DNA of 64,000 bases from PALSA-612 sp964595575 (GCA_964595575.1 CAZQRA010000008.1:1-64000); one strand, 5' to 3'; counted from the first letter of the stretch, positions 1 through 8,532 are shown. Notes: a model not told the origin generated them from the letters alone. Numbers and translations: made by a program.

Positions 1-489
1 GGGGAGGCGATGGGGGAGCTGGAGATCAGGGGGCCGTGGATCGCCTCCGCCTACTACGAGGCCCCCGACCAGGGAGACCGCTGGACCGAGGACGGCTGGT
101 TTCGCACCGGCGACATCGTCTCCGTCCACCCCCGCGGCTTCATCCAGATCAAGGACCGTCTCAAGGACGTGATCAAGTCAGGAGGGGAGTGGATCTCCTC
201 GGTCGACCTCGAGAACGCCCTCATGGCCCACCCCGCGGTGGCCGAGGCCGCGGTCATCGCCGTGCCCCACGAGAAGTGGCAGGAGCGGCCTCTGGCTGTG
301 GTCAAGCTCAAGGAGGGGAAGACCGCCACTGCCGAGGAGCTGCGGGAGTTCTTGGCCCCTCGGTTCGTGAAGTGGTGGCTTCCGGACGGGTTCGAGTTCG
401 TGGACGACATCCCCAAGACGGCGGTGGGCAAGTTCAAGAAGACGGAGCTGCGGGAGCGGTTCGCCAAGGCCGGCGGGGAGGCCTCCTAG
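1..489 (+). CDS. AMP-forming acyl-CoA synthetase, C-terminal fragment
   Basis: This is the C-terminal end of an acyl-activating enzyme; the reading frame is open through base 1, so the gene starts upstream of the window and the ATG at position 10 is internal. The visible part has the hinge motif WFRTGD and the C-terminal lid, with IKDRLKDVIKSGGEWIS and the catalytic lysine in PKTAVGKFKK near the end. Such enzymes convert carboxylates to acyl-CoA with ATP. It is followed after 33 bp by a thioesterase and lies next to acyl-CoA dehydrogenase and kinase genes, so it probably supplies the CoA ester for that cluster (inference). The substrate cannot be read from this part. Confidence 0.9.
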   Translation, partial: GEAMGELEIRGPWIASAYYEAPDQGDRWTEDGWFRTGDIVSVHPRGFIQIKDRLKDVIKSGGEWISSVDLENALMAHPAVAEAAVIAVPHEKWQERPLAVVKLKEGKTATAEELREFLAPRFVKWWLPDGFEFVDDIPKTAVGKFKKTELRERFAKAGGEAS

Positions 490-522
490 GGCCGTGGTCG
501 CGGCGGCGAGGAGTGGAGGGGC

Positions 523-942
523 ATGACCCGAGCCCACCTCTTCGACCAGCTCCGGCCCGACGGGCGCCACATCTGGCGCACCCTCGGCTACCGGCTGGTC
601 GAGTCGAGCCGGGAGCGGAGCGTGGTCGAGTGGGACGCCCCCGAGGAGCTCACCTTCCCCACCGAAACCCGCTCGATCGTCCACGGCGGCATGCTCGCCA
701 CCCTCCTCGACACAGCCATGGGCAACGCCTGCGCCGAGCACCTAGGGTGGGGCGACACGTTCCTCACCGCCGATCTCCACGTCGACTTCTACCGCTCGGC
801 GGCGCCGGGGAGGCTGCGGGCCGAGGCCCGGGTCGTGCACCGCGGGCGCCGCGTCGTCCACTGCCAGGCCGAGCTCTACGACGCCGAGGGGACGCTCCTT
901 GCCTCCGCCCGCTGCACCCAGGTCGTCCGCGCGTCCGCCTGA
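523..942 (+). CDS. PaaI-family hotdog-fold acyl-CoA thioesterase
   Basis: A 139-residue single-domain hotdog protein, the usual size for PaaI/YdiI-type thioesterases, which hydrolyse acyl-CoA esters in the cytoplasm. The HGG motif in RSIVHGGMLATLLDTAMG (about residues 49-66) matches the helix carrying the active-site acidic residue, and the last strands (VHCQAELYDAEGTLLASA) are typical. The ATG is preceded by GGAGTGGAGGGG, a good Shine-Dalgarno sequence, so this gene is not leaderless and is probably co-transcribed with the acyl-CoA synthetase ending 33 bp upstream. The substrate is unknown; a housekeeping role in recycling CoA in the adjoining cluster is likely. Confidence 0.85.
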   Translation: MTRAHLFDQLRPDGRHIWRTLGYRLVESSRERSVVEWDAPEELTFPTETRSIVHGGMLATLLDTAMGNACAEHLGWGDTFLTADLHVDFYRSAAPGRLRAEARVVHRGRRVVHCQAELYDAEGTLLASARCTQVVRASA

Positions 943-989
943 GGGGCTTCCCGGCTCCTGAGCCCTGGGGCGCGATCGGGCCGGCTCGC

Positions 990-2198
990 CTAGGAGAAGC
1001 GCCATGCGCCTCCCTCCCGGTACTCCCTGAGGATGCGGCGGCTGACCACCATGCGGTGCACCTCGTCGGGGCCGTCGTAGATGCGGCCACCGCGGGCGAG
1101 GGCGAGCATGGTGGCGAGCGGGGTTCGGTCGGTGAGGCCGAGCCCCCCGTGCACCTGGACGGCGCGGTCGATCACCTCGTTCAGCACCCGGGCGGCGTAG
1201 AACTTGACCAAGGACACCTCCACCCGGGCCTCGTCTCCCTGGTCGATCTTGCGGGCCGCGTCCAGGGTGAGAAGTCGGCAGGCCTGGATCTCGGCCGCCG
1301 AGTCGGCGATCCAGTTCTGCACCGTCTGCTTGTCGGCCAGGGGCCCGCCGAAGGCCTGCCGCTCGAGGGCGTAGCGGCACATGAGGTCGAAGGCGCGCTG
1401 CATCTGCCCCAGCCAGCGCATGACGTGGTGGATGCGTCCGGGACCGAGTCGCTTCTGGGCGATGCGGAAGCCCTCCCCCGGCTCGCCCAGCGTGTTCTCC
1501 AAGGGGACGCGCACGCCCCGGTAGCGCACCTCGCAGTGGGTCGTCCAGCCCCGGCCCCGGTGGCCCATCACCGGCACGGGCTCGATCTCGACTCCCGGAG
1601 TATCGGCGGGGACGATGATCTGGGTCGCCCGGCGGTGGGGATCGGCGTCGGGATCGGTGACGGCCATGACGATGCCGAAGGCCGCCCCCTCGGCCCCGGT
1701 CGAGAACCACTTGCGCCCGTCGATCACCCACTCCTCCCCGTCGCGGACCGCCCGCGTCTGCAGCAGGGTGGGGTCGGATCCCGCCACCTCCGGCTCGGTC
1801 ATGGAGAAGAACGAGCGCACCTCGCCGGCCACGAGGGGCTTGAGGAAGCGCTCCTTCTGCTCCTTCGTGCCGAAGAGGTGGAGGATCTCGCCGTTACCGG
1901 CGTCGGGGGCCTGGCAGTTGAAGACAAGCTGGGCCCAGAAGCTGCGCCCGATCTCCTCGTTGAGGTAGGCGTAGGCGAGGAAGCCCCGGCCGGTGCCGCC
2001 CGCCTCGGGGGGGAGGTGGGGGGCCCACAGGCCTTGGGCCTTGGCCCGGGCGCGGAGGTCGGCCACGAGGGCCTCGGCTTCCTCGTCCTCCCGGGCGAGC
2101 GCGGCCTCGGCGGGGTAGATGTGCTCCTCCATGAAGGCCCGATAGGCGGCCCGGAGATCCTCGATCTCGGTAGGGGAGGCAAGCTCGGGGATGGCCAC
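990..2198 (-). CDS. Acyl-CoA dehydrogenase, ACAD10/11-like (LvaC-like)
   Basis: A 402-residue flavin acyl-CoA dehydrogenase with the family order: N-terminal helical domain, middle beta domain with FFSMTEPEVAGSDP, and C-terminal helical domain ending in QVHGGLGLTDRTPLA and RIYDGPDEVHRMVVSRRIL. The GPDEVH end is typical of the ACAD10/11 branch rather than the short-chain branch, where GTSEIQ is usual. It is divergent from an operon encoding an APH-type kinase and a DUF6285 protein, the partners of LvaC in levulinate catabolism, so a role in handling 4-hydroxyacyl-CoA (through a phosphorylated intermediate) is inferred. GTG start: TAGGCT lies 6 nt upstream, so the mRNA is probably leaderless. 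Confidence 0.88.
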   Translation of the reverse strand: MAIPELASPTEIEDLRAAYRAFMEEHIYPAEAALAREDEEAEALVADLRARAKAQGLWAPHLPPEAGGTGRGFLAYAYLNEEIGRSFWAQLVFNCQAPDAGNGEILHLFGTKEQKERFLKPLVAGEVRSFFSMTEPEVAGSDPTLLQTRAVRDGEEWVIDGRKWFSTGAEGAAFGIVMAVTDPDADPHRRATQIIVPADTPGVEIEPVPVMGHRGRGWTTHCEVRYRGVRVPLENTLGEPGEGFRIAQKRLGPGRIHHVMRWLGQMQRAFDLMCRYALERQAFGGPLADKQTVQNWIADSAAEIQACRLLTLDAARKIDQGDEARVEVSLVKFYAARVLNEVIDRAVQVHGGLGLTDRTPLATMLALARGGRIYDGPDEVHRMVVSRRILREYREGGAWRFS

Positions 2199-2204
2199 GG
2201 GGAG

Positions 2205-2210
2205 AGCCTA
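2205..2210 (-). promoter_or_regulatory. -10 box for leaderless acyl-CoA dehydrogenase transcript
   Basis: TAGGCT on the minus strand, six bases before the GTG at 2198. The same hexamer and spacing recur before the ureohydrolase at 38052. No clear -35 element is visible. Confidence 0.5.
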
Positions 2211-2300
2211 GCTGGTCGGGGCGCCGGGCCCTCCATCGAGGATGGACGCGGTCGGCGGCCTACTCCTCCGTTGGGCGTCTGGGCACGACCCGACCCCCTC

Positions 2301-2306
2301 TATCAT
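2301..2306 (+). promoter_or_regulatory. -10 box for leaderless LLM oxidoreductase operon
   Basis: TATCAT ends seven bases before the GTG at 2314. This decides the start: an in-frame ATG at 2242 lies upstream of the promoter and would add 24 residues that do not fit the family. Confidence 0.55.
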
Positions 2307-2313
2307 CCCCTCG

Positions 2314-3345
2314 GTGAAGCTCGGGGTCGCGCTTGGCTACGCCTCGCCGGGGCAGAACCCGCGCCAGCTCGTCGACCTGGGGCGAGAGGCGGAGAGGCTG
2401 GGCTATGACTCCGCCTGGGCGGCCGAGAGCTGGGGCTCGGACGCGGTCAGCGTGCTCGCCTGGCTGGCGGCGGTCACCACCCGCATCAAGGTGGGCGCGG
2501 CGGTGATGCAGATCCCGGCCCGCACCCCGGCCATGACCGCCATGACCGCCGCCACCCTCGACCTCATGTCCGACGGACGCTTCCTGCTCGGGCTGGGCCC
2601 GTCCGGCCCGCAGGTGGCGGAGGGGTGGCACGGCCAGCCCTGGGGCAGGCAGCTTGTCCGAACCCGCGAGTACGTGGACATCGTCCGTCGCGCGCTGCGC
2701 CGAGAGGTGCTCGAGCACCACGGGCAGCACTACGACATCCCCTACCGAGGGCCGGGGGCTACCGGCCTCGGCATCCCCCTGAAGCTCATGCTGCGGCCGC
2801 TCCGGGCCGACATCCCCGTCTACCTGGCCGCCCTCGGGCCCAGGAACGTGGCCCTGGCGGCGGAGATCGCCGACGGCTGGCTTCCCCTACTCGTCTCGCC
2901 CGAGCGGTTCGGCGACGTCTTCGGCCCCGCCCTCGAGGAAGGCTTCGCCCGGGCCGGGCGCGACGGCGCCGGCTTCGACATCGCCGCCGGCGTGCCCGTA
3001 GCCGTGAGCGACGACGTGCAGGCAGCCCGCGACGCCCTCAAGCCCTACCTGGCCCTCTACGTGGGGGGGATGGGAGCCCGCGGCCGCAACTTCTATAACG
3101 CCCTCGTCCGCCGCTACGGCTACGAGGCCGAGGCCGCCCGTATCCAGGATCTCTACCTGGAGGGAAAGCAGCGGGAGGCGGCAGCCGCCGTGCCCGACCG
3201 GCTGGTGGACGAGGTGGCCCTGGTGGGGCCCAAGGAGCGCATCGCCGAGCGCCTGGCGCTGTGGCGGGAGTGCGGCGTGACCACCCTCCTTGCCCAGACG
3301 AGGAGCGTGGAGGCCCTGCGCGCGCTGGCCGAGATCGCCCTGTGA
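2314..3345 (+). CDS. LLM-class F420-dependent oxidoreductase
   Basis: A 343-residue luciferase-like monooxygenase-fold protein (TIM barrel), of the F420-using type common in actinobacteria. It begins VKLGVALGYASPGQNP and has the family signatures AERLGYDSAWAAE, TTRIKVGAAVMQIPARTP and DGRFLLGLGPSGPQV; the length fits the family. F420 use is inferred from class, since no cofactor-specific residue was checked. It heads a four-gene operon with 4-nt overlaps (kinase, DUF6285, histidine phosphatase) and could be the redox step that makes or consumes a hydroxyacyl or ketoacyl intermediate, replacing the SDR LvaD of pseudomonads. Start GTG chosen from the -10 box seven bases upstream. Confidence 0.85.
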   Translation: MKLGVALGYASPGQNPRQLVDLGREAERLGYDSAWAAESWGSDAVSVLAWLAAVTTRIKVGAAVMQIPARTPAMTAMTAATLDLMSDGRFLLGLGPSGPQVAEGWHGQPWGRQLVRTREYVDIVRRALRREVLEHHGQHYDIPYRGPGATGLGIPLKLMLRPLRADIPVYLAALGPRNVALAAEIADGWLPLLVSPERFGDVFGPALEEGFARAGRDGAGFDIAAGVPVAVSDDVQAARDALKPYLALYVGGMGARGRNFYNALVRRYGYEAEAARIQDLYLEGKQREAAAAVPDRLVDEVALVGPKERIAERLALWRECGVTTLLAQTRSVEALRALAEIAL

Positions 3346-4289
3346 CGAGCGGGGTGGCCTGGGCCGAGGAGCTGGCCGAGCGCTTGGGGCGGCGCGTCGA
3401 CAGCCTGCGCCTCCTCCCTGGAGGCGCCTCCAAGGAGGCCTGGGAGGTCGAGGCAGAAGGAGAGCGGCTGATCGTGCGCCGGGCCGGCGGCGGCGTCATC
3501 CGCCGCGACACCCTCTCCCTGGAGCACGAGTTTCGGGTCATCGAGGCCGCCTACGAGGCGGGGGTGAAGGTGCCGCGGCCCATCGCCTACCTCGGCCTCG
3601 TGGGGGGAAGGGAGGCCTTCGCCCTCGAGCGGGTGGAGGGTGAGACGATCGGCCGCCGCGTGGTCCGTCGGCCCCCCCCGGGGCTTCCCTGCCAGCTGGC
3701 CCAGGAGCTGGCCAAGATTCACGCCATCTCCCCCCAGCGCCTTTCCTTCTTGCCTCGGCCCGACCCGCTGCGGGCCCTGCGGGAGGAGCTGGACGACGTC
3801 GATGAGCCTCACCCTGCCGTCGAGTACGGCCTGTGGTGGCTGGCAGCGCGGCGTCCGGAGCCGTTGCCCGAGGTGGTGAGCCACGGCGACTTCCGGGTGG
3901 GCAACGTGGTGGTGTCGGAGCGGGGGGTGGAGGCCCTCCTCGACTGGGAGTTTGCCCACGTCGGCGACCCCCGCGAGGATCTCGCCTGGCCCTTCGTACG
4001 CGCCTGGCGGTTCGGCGCCGATGACCGGCGATTGGGCGGGGTAGGCGATCCCGAGCCGTACCTGGAGCGCTACGTCCGGCTGACCGGACGAGAGATCTCG
4101 CTCCAGGAGCTTCTCTGGTGGGAGGTGCTCGGCAACGCCAAGTGGGCGGTGGGGGCGCTGAGGCAGGCCCGCCGCCACCTCCGAGGCGAGGAGCGGAGCA
4201 TCGAGCTGGCCGTCATGGGGCGGCTGGCGGCGGAGATGGAGTACGAGCTCCTCGACCTCATCGACAAGGCGGAGCGGGGGAGGGCCTGA
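3342..4289 (+). CDS. APH-family phosphotransferase, LvaA/ACAD11-kinase-like
   Basis: A 315-residue aminoglycoside-phosphotransferase-fold kinase. The catalytic loop HGDFRVGN is at residues 181-188 and the metal-binding DWEF at 201-204, so the active site is intact; the N-lobe has LPGGASKEAWEV with the ATP-lobe lysine RLIVRR. Relatives beside acyl-CoA dehydrogenases (LvaA in Pseudomonas putida, the APH domain of ACAD10/11) phosphorylate the 4-hydroxyl of hydroxyacyl-CoA. The GTG start overlaps the stop of the upstream oxidoreductase (GTGA), and the next ORF is the DUF6285 protein expected as its partner. An antibiotic-resistance role is unlikely given the context. Confidence 0.85.
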   Translation: MTSGVAWAEELAERLGRRVDSLRLLPGGASKEAWEVEAEGERLIVRRAGGGVIRRDTLSLEHEFRVIEAAYEAGVKVPRPIAYLGLVGGREAFALERVEGETIGRRVVRRPPPGLPCQLAQELAKIHAISPQRLSFLPRPDPLRALREELDDVDEPHPAVEYGLWWLAARRPEPLPEVVSHGDFRVGNVVVSERGVEALLDWEFAHVGDPREDLAWPFVRAWRFGADDRRLGGVGDPEPYLERYVRLTGREISLQELLWWEVLGNAKWAVGALRQARRHLRGEERSIELAVMGRLAAEMEYELLDLIDKAERGRA

Positions 4290-4594
4290 TGGGCGATCGG
4301 CCGACCCCCGCCGAGCTGGCCGAGGCCGTACGGGAGTTCCTGGAGCAGGAGATCCTCCCCCTGCTCGCCGACCATCGGCTCCGGTTCCGGGCCCTCGTCG
4401 CCATGAACGCCCTGGCCATTCTCCAGCGCGACCTCGAGTCGACGGAGGAGGACATGACCCAGAAGGAGCTGGAGGAGCTCGTCCAGCGGATTCGCGCCGG
4501 CAACCCTCCGCCGGATGCCCTTCCCCGCCTCAAGGAGCACGTGGCGCTCAAGCTGCGGGTGGCAAGCCCTCGCTACCTCGACCGTTACCCGTGA
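4289..4594 (+). CDS. DUF6285 protein, LvaB-like kinase partner
   Basis: A 101-residue, largely helical soluble protein beginning MGDRPTPAELAEAVREFLE and containing LADHRLRFRALVAMNALAIL, the features of the DUF6285 family. Members are regularly found next to APH-type kinases; in levulinate catabolism LvaB is needed for LvaA kinase activity, so a subunit or activator role is the best inference. The start ATG shares one base with the stop of the kinase (TGATG), and the next gene overlaps its stop by 4 nt, so all are translationally coupled. It has no catalytic motif of its own. Confidence 0.8.
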   Translation: MGDRPTPAELAEAVREFLEQEILPLLADHRLRFRALVAMNALAILQRDLESTEEDMTQKELEELVQRIRAGNPPPDALPRLKEHVALKLRVASPRYLDRYP

Positions 4595-5250
4595 CCCGGC
4601 GGCGCCTGATCCTCATGCGGCATGCGGAGGTCGCCTACTTCGACGACGGCGGCCGGCCCTTTCCCCCCGACGAGGTGCCGCTGACGAAGCGGGGCGGCGA
4701 GCAGGCCCAGGCGGCGGCGCGGGCCCTAGCGGGGGCGCCCATCGACCGCGTCATCACGAGCGGGCTCCGGCGCGCCGTGGAGACGGCCGAGATCGTCGCT
4801 CCCGGGCGGGAGCCGGAGGCATGGCCGGACTTCCGGGAGATACGGTCGGGGCGGCTGGCCGACCTCCCCGAGGACGAGATCGAGGACGCGTTCCTGGGCG
4901 CCTTCCGGGGACGGGTGCCGCTGGAGGCGCGCTTCTTGGGCGGCGAGACCATGGGCTCGCTGGTCGAGCGGGTGACGAGCGCGCTCGAGCGCCTGGTGAG
5001 CGATCGGGACTGGCAGACGGCCTTGCTCGTGCTCCACGGAGGCGTCAACCGCGCCATCCTCTCCTTCGCCCTCACCGGCGAGCGCTGCTTCCTGGGAGGG
5101 ATCGAGCAGGCCCCGGCCTGCATCAACGTGGTCGACGTGGGCGCGGATTGGGTGGTGCGGGTGGTCAACTACGCCCCCTACGATCCCCTCCACGCCGCCA
5201 GCCGGCTGACCACCATGGAGGAGCTGTACCGCCGCTACCGCGGCCTCTGA
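4591..5250 (+). CDS. Histidine phosphatase superfamily protein
   Basis: A 219-residue member of the branch-1 histidine phosphatases. The phosphohistidine motif is LMRHAEV near residue 9, the second arginine is in ITSGLRRAVETAEIV, and the second histidine is in LLVLHGGVNRAIL, so the catalytic set looks complete. It is the last gene of the operon starting at 2314, joined by a GTGA overlap to the DUF6285 gene. A phosphatase next to a kinase acting on hydroxyacyl-CoA is notable: it could remove misplaced phosphates or serve a different substrate. It is not part of the known LvaABCDE set, so its role is open. Confidence 0.8.
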   Translation: MTRRRLILMRHAEVAYFDDGGRPFPPDEVPLTKRGGEQAQAAARALAGAPIDRVITSGLRRAVETAEIVAPGREPEAWPDFREIRSGRLADLPEDEIEDAFLGAFRGRVPLEARFLGGETMGSLVERVTSALERLVSDRDWQTALLVLHGGVNRAILSFALTGERCFLGGIEQAPACINVVDVGADWVVRVVNYAPYDPLHAASRLTTMEELYRRYRGL

Positions 5251-5333
5251 GCCGCCCGGGCCGTCCCGGCGAAGCGCGCGTCGGCCAGGCCCGGCGGGGG
5301 CCACGGGGCGCGGGAAGCTCGGGGAGGAACAAG

Positions 5334-5367
5334 AGAGGGCGGGCCGTCCTCAGCCGACCCGCCCTCT
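5334..5367. terminator. Hairpin terminator between convergent operons
   Basis: Ten-base-pair perfect inverted repeat (AGAGGGCGGG and CCCGCCCTCT) with a 14-nt loop, placed between the stop at 5250 and the stop of the minus-strand liv operon at 5390. On the minus strand it is followed by CTTGTTCC, a weak T-rich tail, so it probably serves mainly the liv operon. Confidence 0.6.
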
Positions 5368-5389
5368 GGGCTTGACCTCGATACGGGAT

Positions 5390-6637
5390 CTAGCGCCCGC
5401 GGCCGTTGACGAGGGCGCCCATCGCGCTCCAGGTGCCGTTGTTGAACCGGATCAGGCGCATGTGCGAGATCGGGAACGGGTCGTTTCGGCCCGTCTTCGT
5501 GATCGCCCCCGGGAGGGCGAACGGGTTCTTGGCGTTGGTGAAGTTGTCGATGGTCTTCATCAGCGCCTGTCGGGTCAAGTTCCTCCCCGTCTTGTAGAGG
5601 GCCTGGACGAAGTCCTCGGCCTTGGCGAAGCCGTACAGGTACAGCCCGTCCTTGTCGTTCGCCCCCGGCAGGTACTTGGCCATGATCCGCCGGTAGAGCT
5701 GCATCCCCGGGTCGTTGTCCCACTCGGGATTGGCCGGGTCCTTGAGGTACTGGACGCTGATCGAGCCGTTGACCACGTCGGCGCCGGCCAGCCTCACCGC
5801 TGTGGTCATGAAGGCGTCGGTGGCGGACACCGAGTTGAGGTAGATCGTGCCCGGCTTCCAGCCCAGCCGCGCCAGGGTGGCGTAGGTCTGGATCGTCTTG
5901 GCCGGGGTGGCGAAGATCATGAGGGTGTCTGCCCCCGAGCGCCGCAGGTCGACGAGCTGCGAGGTCACCGCGGGGTCATTGACGTTGAAGCCGCGGGTGG
6001 CCACGATCTGGCTCTTCTTGGCCCGGAGCCCTGCCTCGAGGCCGGCGATGTAGTCCCGGCCGTAGTCGTCGTTCTGGTAGAGAACGGCGATCTTGGCGTC
6101 GGGGTCGGTGGCGGCGATGCGCTTGCCGTACACCGCCGCCTCGGCCTGGTAGTCGGGTTGCCAGCCGATCGTCCAGGGGAACTTGTCGTGCTCGGCGCCC
6201 CAGAGCGTGGCGCCGGTGGAGACGAACACCTGCGGTACCTTCTTCGCGTTCAGGTACTCGCGAACCGCCAGCTGAGGCTCGGTCCCCAGGCCGCCTACGA
6301 GCGCGAACACCTTGTCCTGCTCGACCAGCCGCCGTGTCTGTTGGACCGTCTGGACGGGGTTGTAGGCGTCGTCGTAGTAGATGAACCGGATCTGGCGCCC
6401 CATCACGCCGCGCTTCTTATCCGGCCCCCGGCGCGCGTTGATGTAGCTGAAGTACGCCGCCATCCCCCGAGCGATGGGTGCGTAGCTCGAGGCCGGCCCG
6501 CTCAGAGGGAACGTCCCCCCGATCGTGATCAAGCGGTCGGTGACGCCGGGCGTGGCCTGGCCCCCTCCCAGCGCCCCGGGTAGCCCCACGGCCAGGGCGG
6601 AGGCGACGACGGCGAGCACGAGCAGCGCTCTTCGCAT
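5390..6637 (-). CDS. livK: Branched-chain amino acid-type ABC substrate-binding protein
   Basis: A 415-residue periplasmic-type binding protein of the leucine/amide (HAAT) family. It has a signal peptide (MRRALLVLAVVASALAVGLPG) without an obvious lipobox cysteine, then the typical ITIGGTFPLSGPASSY start of the mature domain, and RLVEQDKVFALVGGLGT. Strong Shine-Dalgarno AGGAGG five bases before the ATG. It is the last gene of livGFHMK on the minus strand, 29 bp after livM, an order in which the binding protein comes last. The ligand is not determinable; branched-chain amino acids, amides or aromatic acids are all bound by relatives. Confidence 0.88.
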   Translation of the reverse strand: MRRALLVLAVVASALAVGLPGALGGGQATPGVTDRLITIGGTFPLSGPASSYAPIARGMAAYFSYINARRGPDKKRGVMGRQIRFIYYDDAYNPVQTVQQTRRLVEQDKVFALVGGLGTEPQLAVREYLNAKKVPQVFVSTGATLWGAEHDKFPWTIGWQPDYQAEAAVYGKRIAATDPDAKIAVLYQNDDYGRDYIAGLEAGLRAKKSQIVATRGFNVNDPAVTSQLVDLRRSGADTLMIFATPAKTIQTYATLARLGWKPGTIYLNSVSATDAFMTTAVRLAGADVVNGSISVQYLKDPANPEWDNDPGMQLYRRIMAKYLPGANDKDGLYLYGFAKAEDFVQALYKTGRNLTRQALMKTIDNFTNAKNPFALPGAITKTGRNDPFPISHMRLIRFNNGTWSAMGALVNGRGR

Positions 6638-6666
6638 ACCGTCCTCCTATCGAAGGATGTGGGTCC

Positions 6667-7635
6667 CTAGCTGGGCCGACTGTACAACCCCCGGGCCCGT
6701 CCCTTCAAGAGGGCGAGGAGCGCCACCAGGCGGGGAGCGAGCTCTGCGGCCCCTCCGGGAAGGAGGAAGAGGAGGCCGAGGAGGATGAGCCCGTACATGA
6801 CCGACGGCGCCTCCTTGGAGATGCCCTCGGCGTAGAGGGGGGCGTACACGACGAAGAGGGCGCCGAAGATCGACCCCGACAGGGAGCCGAAGCCGCCCAA
6901 GGCGGTGCCTACAAGCAGGGTGATGGAGAGCGAGAGGGGGAACGAGAAGGGGTTGACGAAGCCGATGAGGATGGCAAGCAGGGACCCCGCGACCCCGGCG
7001 TAGGCGGCCGCCAGGCCGAAGGCGAGGGTCTTGTAGGCCGCCAGGTTGATGCCCGAGGAGACGGCTGCCAGGGGAGCATCGCGGATCGCCCGCAGGGCCC
7101 GCCCCAGCTTGCCCCGCAGGAGGACCCACGCCACGAGGAAGGCGCCGAGGGCGATCCCGAAGGTGAGGTAGTAGGGCGTCTGGGGCAAGCCCACCTGGAG
7201 GCCTCCTCCGCCGCCGGTGAGCCCCTCGAGCTTGGTGGACTGGACGAGGGAGATGAAGGCCACGGCCAGCCCGAAGGTGGCCAGGGCCAGGTAGACGCCG
7301 TGCAGCCGGAGCGCGGGGAAGCCGAAGAGGAACCCGACCAGGCCGGCCAGGGCGCCGGCCGCCGGGATCGTCGCCACGTCGGGGACGTCGTACCTGGTGG
7401 CGAGCACGGCCGTGGTGTAGGCGCCGATACCCATGAAGGCGCCGTGCCCGAGCGAGATCTGGCCGCTGTAGCCGGTGAGGATGTTGAGCCCGAGGATGGC
7501 GATGAAGTAGATCCCCACCTCGACCAGGCGGGGGAGCGAGGCCTCGTCCACGAGCTGGGGGAGGAGGGCAAAGAGGGTAACGGCCAGGAGGAAAAGTGGC
7601 GCCTGGGCCGGAGCGCCTTGCCACAGCCGTCGCAC
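6667..7635 (-). CDS. livM: Branched-chain amino acid ABC transporter permease LivM
   Basis: A 322-residue inner-membrane permease with about ten hydrophobic segments. Family signatures are clear: ILGLNILTGYSGQISLGHGAFMGIGAY near residues 50-76 and the EAA-like loop LRAIRDAPLAAVSSGINLAAYK. The GTG start follows the livH stop directly (TAGGTG), with AGGAGG inside the end of livH as ribosome site. With LivH it forms the translocation channel. Confidence 0.9.
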   Translation of the reverse strand: MRRLWQGAPAQAPLFLLAVTLFALLPQLVDEASLPRLVEVGIYFIAILGLNILTGYSGQISLGHGAFMGIGAYTTAVLATRYDVPDVATIPAAGALAGLVGFLFGFPALRLHGVYLALATFGLAVAFISLVQSTKLEGLTGGGGGLQVGLPQTPYYLTFGIALGAFLVAWVLLRGKLGRALRAIRDAPLAAVSSGINLAAYKTLAFGLAAAYAGVAGSLLAILIGFVNPFSFPLSLSITLLVGTALGGFGSLSGSIFGALFVVYAPLYAEGISKEAPSVMYGLILLGLLFLLPGGAAELAPRLVALLALLKGRARGLYSRPS

Positions 7636-8532
7636 CTACACCCTCCTCGTGGTCGGTCGCCCCAGGAGGCCGGCGGGGCGGAGGACGAGGACGAGGAGCA
7701 GCACCGCCAGGGCCACAGGTAGCTCGAGCTCGGGGGCGTCGGTGATGAAGTCCACGTACGTGGACAGGAGGCTGATGCCGACCCCCAGCCCGTAGGAGCC
7801 GAGCACCGCTCCTAGCGGGCTGTCGATGCCGCCGAGGACGGCGGCGGCGAAGGCGTAGACGAGGACCGTGAGCATGAAGCTCGGCTCCAGGGGGAGGATG
7901 GGAGCGGCCATCATGCCGGCGACGGCCGAGAGGGACGCCGCCAGGCCCCAGCCCATCGCCAGCATGAGCGTCACCCGGATCCCGAGCAGCCGGCTCGTCG
8001 CCGGGCGGAGGGCGGAAGCCCGCATCTGGAGGCCCATGCGCGTGAGCCTGAAGAACAGGAACACGAGGAGGACGCAGGCCAAGGAGACCCCGATCGTGCC
8101 CACGTCCTGCCAGCTCACGACCACGTCGCCGACGGCCACAAGCTCGTTGGGGAACGGGCTCTCGAAGGCGCGGACCTCCGGTGACCAGATCCAGCCGGCA
8201 AGGCCGTTGAGGATGACGAGCAGGCCGATGGTGGCTACTACCACCGTCAGCTCGCCCCCCCGCTGCAACGGTCTGATGACGACCGCGTAGACGCCCGCCC
8301 CCCCGGCGAAGGCGATGAGGAGGGTGAGGACGAAGGCGAGCCAGTAGGTCAAGCCGTAGGTGAAGATGAGCGACCAGGCGATGTAGGTCGCGACCATGCC
8401 CATCTCGCCTTGGGCGAAGTTGATCACGCCGGTGGCGCGGTGGATGAGCACCAGGGCCAGGGCCAGGGTGGCGTAGATTCCCCCGTTGGCGAGACCGGCG
8501 ATCGTCTGCTGGGCCAGCTCCGACCAGTCCAC
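7636..8532 (-). CDS. livH: Branched-chain amino acid ABC transporter permease LivH
   Basis: A 298-residue permease with the LivH signatures GLANGGIYATLALALVLIHRATGVINFAQGEM (residues about 13-44) and LGIRVTLMLAMGWGLAA, and multiple membrane segments. The GTG start lies within a 15-bp tandem duplication that also contains the livF stop codon, and the copy provides GGGTACTAGGGTG upstream of the start. Partner of LivM in the importer. Confidence 0.9.
   Translation of the reverse strand: MDWSELAQQTIAGLANGGIYATLALALVLIHRATGVINFAQGEMGMVATYIAWSLIFTYGLTYWLAFVLTLLIAFAGGAGVYAVVIRPLQRGGELTVVVATIGLLVILNGLAGWIWSPEVRAFESPFPNELVAVGDVVVSWQDVGTIGVSLACVLLVFLFFRLTRMGLQMRASALRPATSRLLGIRVTLMLAMGWGLAASLSAVAGMMAAPILPLEPSFMLTVLVYAFAAAVLGGIDSPLGAVLGSYGLGVGISLLSTYVDFITDAPELELPVALAVLLLVLVLRPAGLLGRPTTRRV

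Noticed and set aside
2242..2313. ATG at 2242 as the start of the LLM oxidoreductase
   Set aside because: It precedes the TATCAT box and gives an N-terminus that does not fit the family; GTG 2314 is better.
36..2408. A 790-codon plus-strand open frame, and many similar long frames opposite real genes (for example 27021-28313, 31303-33804)
   Set aside because: They are rich in Arg, Gly, Pro and Ala with no domain, lie antisense or out of frame to well-conserved genes, and arise from the scarcity of stop codons in G+C-rich DNA.
3342..4289. Aminoglycoside resistance gene
   Set aside because: The fold is shared, but the operon with DUF6285 and acyl-CoA enzymes favours a metabolic kinase.
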